Assembly (NCBI GenBank): GCA_036417435.1
Contig: CM070899.1
Span: 175,241,494-175,305,493, forward strand
From: Inia geoffrensis
Lineage: Eukaryota; Chordata; Mammalia; Artiodactyla; Iniidae
Reading direction: 5' to 3'
Length of the DNA: 64,000 bases
Part shown: in pieces, positions 56,266 through 64,000 of the stretch
Numbering within the stretch: position 1 is the stretch's first letter
How the letters are laid out: each line of letters begins with the position of its first letter
Translations under genes and position numbers: made by a program
The notes under the pieces: model-generated
Databases searched by the model: none
What the model was told of the DNA's origin: nothing
Seen by the model: the letters and a program-made list of their open reading frames with translations, nothing else

Positions 56266-56756
56266 AAATATGCCAAGGACTTGAATAGACATTTTCCAAA
56301 GGAAATATATACATAGCCAAAAAGCACATGAAAAGATGCTCAACATCACTAATCATTGAAGAAATGAAAATCAAAATTATGAGATACCACCTCATATCCA
56401 TTAGGATGGCTACTATCCTAAATAAATAAATAAATAAGTGTTGGTGAGGATGTGGAGACACTGGAACTCTTGTGAACTGTTGGAGGGAATTGATAAATTA
56501 TAAAGCTGCTTTGAAAAAAGAGTACGGCAGTTCCTCAGAAAGTTAAAAATAGAACTACCATAAGATCCAGCAATCTCACTTCTGGGTACATAACTAAAAG
56601 AACTGAAAGCAGCATCTCAAAGAGATATTTGTACATCTATGTTCATTGCAACATAATTCACAATAGCTACAACACAGAAGCAACCCAAATGTCCAATGAC
56701 AGATGGCTGATGGTGAACATTGTTCTCATATGTGTCACTGCCATAAAAAGCTTGGG

Positions 56757-56960
56757 GGGCTTCCCTGGTGGCGCAGTGGTTGAGAGTCCGCCTGCCGATG
56801 CAGGGGACACGGGTTCGTGCCCCGGTCCGGGAAGATCCCACATGTCGTGGAGTGGCTGGGCCCGTGAGCTGTGGCCGCTGAGCCTGTGTGTCCGGAGCCT
56901 GTGCTCCGCAACGGGAGGGGCCACAGCAGTGAGAGGCCCGCGTACCGCAAAAAAAAAGAA
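56757..56960 (+). mobile_element. CHR-2-like SINE
   Basis: Perfect TSD aaaagcttggg (56746-56756, 56961-56971). Located exactly at the ragged end of the long L1. Confidence 0.95.
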
Positions 56961-56971
56961 AAAAGCTTGGG

Positions 56972-58140
56972 AACCCCTGTATGCGTGTGGCTTTAACCTC
57001 TATGCGAAAGGTGTTTTTCATTTCCAATCATATAGTAGATATAAAGGAAGGTCTTTAAGCTACTGCAAGGAGAATGCACCACACAATTTTAAAGCTATTA
57101 GTCTGATGATCATCTCTGAACTTGTAAACACATGCCTGGCATCCTGATCTTTCAGAAATATTGGCGGGGGGGAAAATGCTTTTTGAGTAGTAGAGGGGTA
57201 TGTGGGGTATGTGTATGTGTGTCTCTGTCTGTGTCTGTCTCTATCTATCTGTGTCTCTGTCTAATTTTCATCTCCACTGTACAGATTCACATAACCTAAA
57301 ACACTAGCACAAAAAGACCCCAGTGAATGTTATAGAAGCCAGCACCTGCTGCATGATCTTGGGCTTTTATGCCCAACACATGGGAATAATTCATGAAAAT
57401 AACCAAGCAGTCTCATACTATATATCTGTTCAGTAGGCCCTCCCTGTCTTTAAGATTACACAGGATGCAGCTAGAAGATCTCTTTACCAATTTTCACTGT
57501 ACCCTCACTTACAAGGAAGGCTCCTTAGTTGGATAAACTTAATTAGTGAATCACTCAGATGACTAGTCAAGATGTAGAAATGACAGTGGCTCAAAATGTG
57601 CCAGTTTGCGGGGTTTGGGAGCTTTGGGGGTTTTTTTGATAGCTGAGAGTATTTCTGGCTAAGTAAAAGGGTAGCAGTAACTACTGTCATAAATCACATT
57701 GACTTTTCCCAGGTTGTTTAAGGCAGTGTGGAAAGTTCAGCCAGTCAAAGCACCAGGCTGGCTCTCTATTCCACACCTCATAAAATGAGCCCAAGCTTCC
57801 TCTGAAAGAAAGCAACTTGGACGATAGGGAAGAGAGAAAATGTGAAAAGCAAACTACAGGCTTTAAGAAATGCAAATCCAGGTTATGTTTGGACTCAACA
57901 ATTTTAAAATATTACCTCTCAGCTCACTAGCCACTCCGCTTGGAAGGAAACTCTTAATTTATTTCTAAGGAGTGGCAGAATTCATTAGAATCACAGTCTC
58001 CTCATCCAGCCTTATGGCTTTAAAAACTGCCTCTGGGAACTTGCCTAAAATAACTTTTTAGAGCCTGTACCTCAATAAAGAGTCTTTTGCTGAAACTTGG
58101 ATCAGATGCTCATTTATTACCCTCACCTTTTAATCAATTA
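56972..58140. other. Unique DNA with a GT/CT-rich stretch
   Basis: 57196-57262 is a mixed (GT/CT/ATCT) low-complexity run. A segment with AATAAA at 58073-58078 (ctcaataaagagtctttt) may be the end of an unnamed LTR. No gene recognised. Confidence 0.4.
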
Positions 58141-58155
58141 AAAAATATATCACAG

Positions 58156-58359
58156 GGGCTTCCCTGGTGGCGCAGTGGTTGAGAGTCTGCCTGCCGATGC
58201 AGGGAACACGGGTTCGTGCCCCGGTCCGGGAGGATCCCACATGCCGCGGAGCAGCTGGGCCCGTGAGCCATGGCCGCTGAGCCTGCGCATCCAGAGACTG
58301 TGCTCCGAAACGGGAGAGGCCACAGCAGTGAGAGGCCCGCGTACCGCAAAAAAAAAAAA
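58156..58359 (+). mobile_element. CHR-2-like SINE
   Basis: Approximate TSD aatatatcacag before and aaaaatcacaaa after. Complete head and A tail (58349-58360). Confidence 0.93.
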
Positions 58360-58369
58360 TCACAAAAGC

Positions 58370-58910
58370 ACAATTCTTACGAGAAAAAACATAGGACTCT
58401 TTACTGTGCTCATGGCACAATTTTTCTAAAATGAAGAGCAACTACACATGTGCAGTGAGTGTAGGAAATGCAGCATCATGAGGTAGCTCTATGAAATATT
58501 CTTACATTGTCAGAGTCAGACAGGGACTGATGGGCAGCAGGTAATAACTTCCCTTTACAAGTGTTACCTCTGGACTCAGGTAGGAGTAGGAGTGTTTAAG
58601 AGACTGGAAAAAGGACCAGAAAATCATGTTTTTATTCCATTTTAAAAACTGAACATTCTCTAGGTAAAAGGAATCTCGCTTTATTGGTCTTGGAATTGGG
58701 ATGATTACAGAGTGCTTGTGGAGATGGCTTATTCCTAAACCCCCTCTTCCTGAAAAAATACTTATTTAAAGCTCCAAGCCTGTGAGCCCTCACCAACTTT
58801 CCATTTGTTCTTCTTGGCACATGGCTGTGCACCCAGCCAGCTCCCAAATCCAGTCATTGGGACATATGACGTCACAGTCTAGGAGGCTCTTTCCTCTCCC
58901 TGCTCCCCCC
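58370..58910. other. Unique non-coding DNA
   Basis: No recognised feature. Confidence 0.4.

Positions 58911-58911
<1 letters not shown>

Positions 58912-58943
<32 letters not shown>
58912..58943. repeat. (CA)n microsatellite
   Basis: About 16 uninterrupted CA units. Confidence 0.95.
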
Positions 58944-58945
<2 letters not shown>

Positions 58946-60394
58946 ATAAAGAAAGAAAACAGCTCTTAAATTCATGTACTTAAGCATGTTTGTTAAGGTT
59001 ATGTGGCTGCATCCCCCAGAGATGAAAGACAAGGAAAACCCAGACAGCAGAGAGAAAAAAAGATGTTATCACAGAGGGATTTATTCTCCCTAATCAGAAT
59101 TTTCTGCTCTTGAAAATCAATGCATTGGCCACTAATCAAATGAAAACAGTAAAAAAAAACCAAAAAAAACAAACAAAAAAAACAAGACAAAACCTTTTGA
59201 CTACAGCTTGAAACTCTTTTAAAAGAGCTCTTTTTGACGTGTTCAATCTCTGGTCCATCTAAAACAGCAAACTTTGTGACATGTGAGACTTCGTGTGACT
59301 TTGTCTCTCAACTGGGAACCATCATTTGGAGTGATCCGTATGTGTCTCATGTAGTAACTGGGATGGAGGGCTGGATGTCAGGGAAGTTAAGGTTTCTACT
59401 CCCAGGAAGTCTGTAATCTAGTTTGGAAGGCGTAAGTACGACGTGAAATAATTAACAAACTACGCCAGACAATATATAAAAAGGTGTGGAAGGCTGTGAC
59501 TGTCATCAGTGTTGTGTATTCCATTGGGTGTACGGCAGACCAGCCTCCTCAGAAAGCAGGCTGAGGTAGAGATTAGGGCACAGGAAGATCTTGGGGACTG
59601 CTCTCAGGGGCCACACCTGTGGGGGAACGGAAGGACTCAGCCTGGCAGATGGGAAGCAGGGCTGTGGCGTAGGCCATCTGTGGGAAGCTCTGAAGCTGAG
59701 ACGTCCCTTCAGAATGGTCCACGTTGGGCCTTCAGACAGCCCCCCACATTCCCACCAGTTGCTGGGTGTGGGATGCCCAGGTGGGAAGCTTGACAGAGAG
59801 CAAGGCGGCCTTTCCCAGGGGGTGCTGAGAGCTGGGGGCTCCCCTCCTGGCCTGCACTCTCCCAGCAGCTGAGGAATAGGTTCTTCAACCTTGAAGGGGC
59901 CATCTGGGCAGCACAGCATCCATGGGATGGTGGCTCCAGGTCACAACAAATTCCCCTGCTCTGGGAAAAGTCGCCCCTCAGAGGGAAGGCCCCAGTGGCC
60001 CCAGTTTCCTCACCCACCTGCACCTGGCTGCAAGATCTAAATCACCTGAGTCGAACTTAAACACACCAGCTTCTCCTGGGACTTGAAACTCTGCATCCAT
60101 GCCCGAAGGAGCAGTTCTGGAAGCCAAGGCACTGCCCTGCAAAGTGTAAATATTTCCACTGCTGAGATCCCTGGAGAGTCTCTCTTCCTGCCCCCGGAAG
60201 CCAGGGTTTCGGCTCTCCTTCAGTTCTGTGAGGTACCCCAGGACGTTCCCAAGAAATCCATGTTTGGGTCTATATTCCAGAACTAGGTCTTGCTGATTGC
60301 AAAAAAAAAAAAAAAATTACCCTGATTAATACGGATTATAAAGAGGACTGAAAGGCTCTATTATTGTGTGATTTTTGTGTGTATAATACCTAAA
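58944..60394. other. Unique DNA, locally GC-rich
   Basis: 59150-59194 is an A-rich low-complexity run. 59400-59480 has a faint L2 flavour (gaagtctgtaatctagtttg). 59500-60250 is the most GC-rich unique patch of the window, with overlapping frames up to 137 codons on the minus strand (59506-59919); I see no protein motif, start context or splice pattern to call a gene. Confidence 0.4.
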
Positions 60395-60502
60395 CTTTCA
60401 GTCCCATGAAGGCGGGGAACAAATCTGCCTTATTTACTGTGGAATTCCCACTTAAAGCATGGTGATGGGCATAGCACGAGCATGTAACAAATATTTGTTC
60501 AG
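60395..60502 (+). repeat. L2 3' end fragment
   Basis: 'agtcccatgaaggcggggaa' (60400-60419), 'aaatctgccttatttactgt', then 'acaaatatttgttcagtgaa' (60487-60506) is the sense L2 terminus. Confidence 0.75.
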
Positions 60503-60570
60503 TGAAGGAAGGAAGGAAGGAACGAACGAACGAAGGAAGGAAGGAAGGAAGGAAGGAAGGAAGGAAGGAA
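60503..60570. repeat. (GGAA)n/(CGAA)n microsatellite
   Basis: Tetranucleotide repeat following the L2 terminus, with a variant CGAA block at 60522-60534. Confidence 0.95.
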
Positions 60571-61549
60571 AATATAGGACTTCGATGCAGGCTGGGATCA
60601 TCAAAAGGCTTCAAGAAGGAGATAAAACTTGATCTCGGCATTACATGGAAGGATTTAGCTGAACAGAAAAAGGGACCCCGCCAGGAAGAAAAGAGACATG
60701 AATACACAGATGAAGGAGGCCAGCTGCTTGGAGCAGAGGTTATGGATTACAGGAGTAGGCCAGACTGTGCAGACCATTGAAACCCAGGGGGAGTGGGGTA
60801 AATTTCATGTGGAGGGCAGTAAGAAGATATTGCTGGGTCCCATGCAAAGGATAACTGGATTCCTCATCAGCTTCCTTCCTCTCTAGTGAAAACTCACACT
60901 GAGAGACAATCTAATGCCAAAACCTGTTAGAAATTTCCATCCACTGTTACTGCCAATGAAGCTGGGTTGAGAAAAATCTAAGCAGAGCCAGACTGGAAAA
61001 AGCAATAAGACATGCTATACCTCCCTGGGATTCTACTTCCTGTCTCAGAGACTGAGTGTCTGTGGCTACCAAAAAACCAAATAATGAGCTGTAAGGCAGG
61101 CAGGGTAAGATGCCTCTGTGCACCCTCTCTGCCAGAAAACTCAGGGCAAGAGAGAAGAGTTGATAGCAGCAGTGCATTGCATCCTAGAAGGTAAAACCCC
61201 ACAAGTAAAATTCTATAGATTAAGAGAAGGATCTGGGTGGCAGTTCATGAGGATTGCAATCTACCCTGGAGGGTGTGGCCCACCCTGGGGATTACAGTTG
61301 TCCCTGTGTTCCAATGGGTCAAAGAATCAAGGGACAAATCAAGAGGGTTTAGGAAGGCCTCATTCCTGAGTACTTCAAGAGCCCCACTAGATTAATTTCT
61401 TTGAGGACAGAGGCAGAGGGCTGAGCGTATCAATCTGCCTCCAGCTCTGAATCTAAGAAGGGGAAGGGGAAGTACATATAGTGAGTAGGTAGAGCCAAGG
61501 ACAATCAACAGCAATTAAAGGTCTGAGAGCAAATACCAAGTGTGAATAG

Positions 61550-61550
<1 letters not shown>
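60571..61550. other. Unassigned DNA, possibly old L2 at the start
   Basis: 60665-60860 has blocks reminiscent of L2 (gaggccagctgcttggagca, ggccagactgtgcagacc). The rest is unique. Confidence 0.35.

Positions 61551-61551
<1 letters not shown>

Positions 61552-61612
<61 letters not shown>
61552..61612. repeat. (CT)n microsatellite
   Basis: About 30 uninterrupted CT units, the longest pure dinucleotide run of the window. Confidence 0.97.
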
Positions 61613-61615
<3 letters not shown>

Positions 61616-61900
61616 TGAAGCTCAGAAAAAGGAGGGGGTTGGTGGAAAACTTGAGGTCTGTGAAATCACATTTAGACAAGGGAAAAAGGAAAAATGCCCA
61701 GAGAGCTCATAGGAAGAGCCTACAACTGAAAAACGATCCTATGCAGGATCTAGGAAAGAAATTAGGAAATGGTTTAGTGTCCTTTATACAATGAAGGCAA
61801 GAAGGTGCACGTGATAAATTGTAAAAGTAATAAATACCATAAAGAGAAAACAGCTTGAAATGAAGGCAAATGTATTCATTATGTTAAGACTTTCCTTGCA
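61613..61900. other. Unique non-coding DNA
   Basis: Nothing recognised. Confidence 0.4.
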
Positions 61901-61960
61901 CCAAAAAAAAAAAAAAAAAGGTAAAAGCCAAAAAAAAAAAAGAGAGAGAGAGTGAGAGAG
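61901..61960. repeat. A-rich and GA-rich low-complexity stretch
   Basis: Two A runs (61902-61919, 61930-61940), then (GA)n. No attached retroposon body visible. Confidence 0.85.
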
Positions 61961-61989
61961 AAGGGATTTATTGCAAGAACAGGGGGTGG

Positions 61990-62011
61990 TTTCGTGCCCT
62001 AGGGCACGAAA
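61990..62011. repeat. Perfect 22-bp palindrome
   Basis: Left arm tttcgtgccct (61990-62000) and its exact complement (62001-62011), with no spacer. Confidence 0.97.
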
Positions 62012-62129
62012 GAACAGAGCAGGGGCCTGAGAAGGGGCTGGCACTGGACCATGGTAGGGTGGGGAGTAGGGTTTTGAGTTCTCTTTGCCCCTCTCCCTCA
62101 CCACAATGGTATGATTAATATCCTTCATT

Positions 62130-62215
62130 TCTGTCCCAGTGATAGGAGGAACAATACTATCTCATTTTAACATGCATTTCTTTGGTTATTTGGGAAGTTG
62201 AGCATTTTTCATGTT
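62130..62215 (-). repeat. Possible old L1 fragment
   Basis: 'tatctcattttaacatgcat' (62158-62177) and 'aagttgagcatttttcatgt' (62195-62214) match antisense L1 ORF2 near the C-terminal third. Confidence 0.5.
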
Positions 62216-63160
62216 TAACAATATTTCCATTAAGGCTGTTGTGAGGGATGAGATGAGAGAAGAGAAAACAAATTTTTTTGAGAATAAATGCAGGCTGCTA
62301 TGCTGCTTTACTTTTGTAAAAACTGAAGAGTGGTTTATATTGAGTACATATTTCAAATAAATTCTGAAGTTCATCAGGTTTCTAGTAGAGAAGAGTAATA
62401 TGTATGTATACAAAGCCCATTTCAGGTGATGGAATTGCACCCAAGAAAATAAGCACTTGATGGTTAACATATGATACAGATCTGTCATTTAGCCCAAAAG
62501 CAAACCCCAAAAAAGGGAGAAGAAAGGTAAAAATGGTAAACCTACAAGAAATTCCATGTACTAGGTCATCTTTTCTAGACTGTCTTTGGCTGATTTTTGT
62601 GGGACTGCTACAGAGAACGTGTGTATGTTCACTTAGCTCTAATTATAAGGTATTTTCCTCAAGCTTTAACCCAACAAAATCAGAATAGCTACTAGGAATT
62701 ATTTGACCCTGTTTTCAGGGTTAGTTTTCTCACATAGAGGGTTGGTAAATACTAAAAGAAAGGGACAAATGCCTTTTCTAAGTTAGATTCTCAACGGCAC
62801 AATGAGGAATAAAACTGACTTATACTCACTCTTCCTCTTACTATAAAGAAGACATGATTCTACATGTATCTTCGAAAAAAATAGTCTCCAGTTGGGCACT
62901 GTTTTTAGAGCATTCTTTTACATATTTTTTTCCCAGTTGAGACTATGTCCTCACTGTAAAAACAACACATTATGTTATTGACCCTGAATTTTACAGAAAG
63001 AGAGAGAGAGATTCTTCTCCACTAATGACTTCCAGGTGGACAGAGCAGCTCCACTGGGCCCCATCACCTGGTAGAAAAGGGATAATTCTAACTGGACCGA
63101 AGAATCCATCTTGCCAGAGTAGTCAAAGGCCATTAGCACTTCCAAATACTCTGCCAAATG
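62216..63160. other. Unique AT-rich DNA
   Basis: No gene or named repeat; a short (GA)n at 62999-63011. Confidence 0.4.
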
Positions 63161-64000
63161 GTTCATTATAATCAGAAAGACATACAGATGACCAAAAGCA
63201 CATGAAAAGATGCTCAACAAACTACAATGAGGTATCACTTCACACAGGACTGGCCATCATCAGGGGCTTCCCTGGTGGTCCAGTGGTTAAGAATCTGCCT
63301 TCCAATGCAGGGGATGCGAGTTCAATCCCTGGTCGGGGGAACTAAGATCCCACATACCGCAGGGCAACTAAGCCTGCTCACCACAATTAGTGAGCTCACG
63401 CACCTCAACTAGAGAGCCCACGTGCCACAAGCTACAGAGCCCACGTACCCTGCAACCCGCATGCCACAACTAGAGAGAACTTTTCCTTATGCTGTTGGTG
63501 GGAATGTAAATTGGTGCAGCTACTATGGAGAACAGAATGGAGGCTCCTTAAAAGACTAAAAATAGGGCTACCATATAATCCAGCAATCCCACTCCTGGGC
63601 GTATATCTGGAGAAAACCAAAATTCCAAATGATACGTGCACCTCGATGTTCACTGCAGCACTATTTACAATAGCCAAGACATGGAAGCAACCTAAATGTT
63701 CATTGACAGAGGAGTGGATAAAGAAGGTGTGGTACATATATACACTGGAATGTTACTCAGCATAAAAAAAGAACGAAATAATGCCATTTACAGCAACATG
63801 GATGGACCTAGAGATTATCATACTAAGCAAAGTAAGTCAGACAGAGAAAGACACATATATGACATCACTGATATGTAGAAACTAAAAACATGGTTCAGAT
63901 GAACTTATTTACAAAACAAAAATATAGAATCACAGGTGTAGAAAACAAACTTATGGTTACCGGGGCTGAGGGGAGTGGGTGGGGGAGGGATCAATTGGGA
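63161..64000 (+). mobile_element. L1 3' part, running off the window, with a SINE inside
   Basis: 'catacagatgaccaaaagca' (63181-63200) begins the ORF2 C-terminal part. After the SINE it resumes at 63479 and reads ...[16 protein letters not shown]..., then '...acatggatggacctagagat' (63797-63816) and into the 3'UTR. It is cut by the window end. Confidence 0.9.
63264..63478 (+). mobile_element. tRNA-derived SINE, long type variant, 3' end missing
   Basis: Head gggcttccctggtggtcc. It ends abruptly within the caactagagagaac module, with no A tail or right TSD, directly joined to L1 sequence. Confidence 0.9.

Larger units (their letters stand above)
53130..56745 (+). mobile_element. Long decayed L1 ORF2, split by three SINE insertion sites
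   Basis: A continuous, collinear L1 ORF2 from the segment before the reverse transcriptase to near its C-terminus. Landmarks: 'aacaaactaaacccaaagct' (53717-53736), 'acagaccaacatcccttatg' (54317-54336), 'atttattcctggaatgcaag' (54423-54442), the catalytic Asp-Asp box as F-V-D-D-M (54847-54861), 'aatgggagaaaatatttgca' (55858-55877). ORF1, the endonuclease and the 3'UTR/A tail are absent. The reading frame is broken into pieces under 100 codons (for example 53876-54061 and 54103-54378). The element has no activity. Confidence 0.9.

Noticed and set aside
59506..59919. 137-codon minus frame in GC-rich DNA, possible exon
   Set aside because: Pro/Ser-rich low-information translation, a plus-strand frame overlaps it, and no start or splice context could be supported. 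Left as unassigned.
1..64000. Search for CRISPR arrays, operons, prophage, toxin-antitoxin or other prokaryotic systems
   Set aside because: All repeats are dispersed mammalian elements or microsatellites; there are no spacer-repeat arrays and no bacterial-type gene organisation.

Overview
This window looks like non-genic DNA from a placental mammal, almost certainly a cetacean or a close relative within Cetartiodactyla. Three things support this. First, it holds about 40 copies of tRNA-Glu-derived SINEs of the CHR superfamily (Cetacea, Hippopotamus, Ruminantia). The roughly 210-bp CHR-2-like form, with a 'gcggctgggcccgtgagcc' block, is abundant. Second, I see neither the BovB/Bov-A2 sequences typical of ruminants nor the pig PRE-1 SINE. 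Third, the L1 3' ends are of the cetartiodactyl type. The genus cannot be fixed by eye.

I found no protein-coding gene, no rRNA, no intact tRNA gene, no CRISPR array, no operon and no bacterial or phage feature. The longest open frames are remnants of L1 or antisense readings of SINEs and LTRs. I use three SINE labels below. 'Short' is about 110-145 bp, a tRNA-like head ending in a gccaaaa tail (two 160-200 bp variants included). 'CHR-2-like' is about 210 bp. 'Long' is about 240-350 bp, with repeated cacaactactgag-type modules. Where I quote flanking target-site duplications (TSDs), I read them directly from the sequence.

Layout. 0-7.5 kb: a mariner-like transposase relic, an LTR-like block, short SINEs and MER5-type hAT fragments in otherwise unique sequence. 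7.5-12 kb: an internally deleted L1 that fuses an ORF1 start to an ORF2 end, then two LTR blocks in minus orientation and another L1 3' end. 12-24 kb: MaLR LTRs, an old L1 on the minus strand, a 72-bp L1 micro-insertion, a Tigger/MER2-like fragment, several SINEs and a complete non-autonomous hAT element with terminal inverted repeats and an 8-bp TSD. 24-35 kb: a 24-bp G tract, L2, MIR, MaLR and SINE copies. 35-40 kb: an MIR hit twice by SINEs at the same site, an old SINE-split L1, and another MIR split by a solo LTR. 40-50 kb: mainly unique DNA with SINEs, including a SINE nested in a SINE. 50-57 kb: an LTR with three later insertions, an L1 3' fragment between 56-bp direct repeats, and a long decayed L1 ORF2 that received several SINEs. 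57-64 kb: mostly unique DNA with microsatellites, a perfect 22-bp palindrome and a final L1 that runs off the window.

The elements do not work together as a system. They record successive waves of insertion: MIR, L2, old L1, MaLR and hAT first, then ERV LTRs and later L1s, then CHR SINEs on top. I looked for a new biological system and did not find one. The findings are structural and evolutionary curiosities of individual repeats. Family names rest on recognition by eye and should be read as class-level calls.
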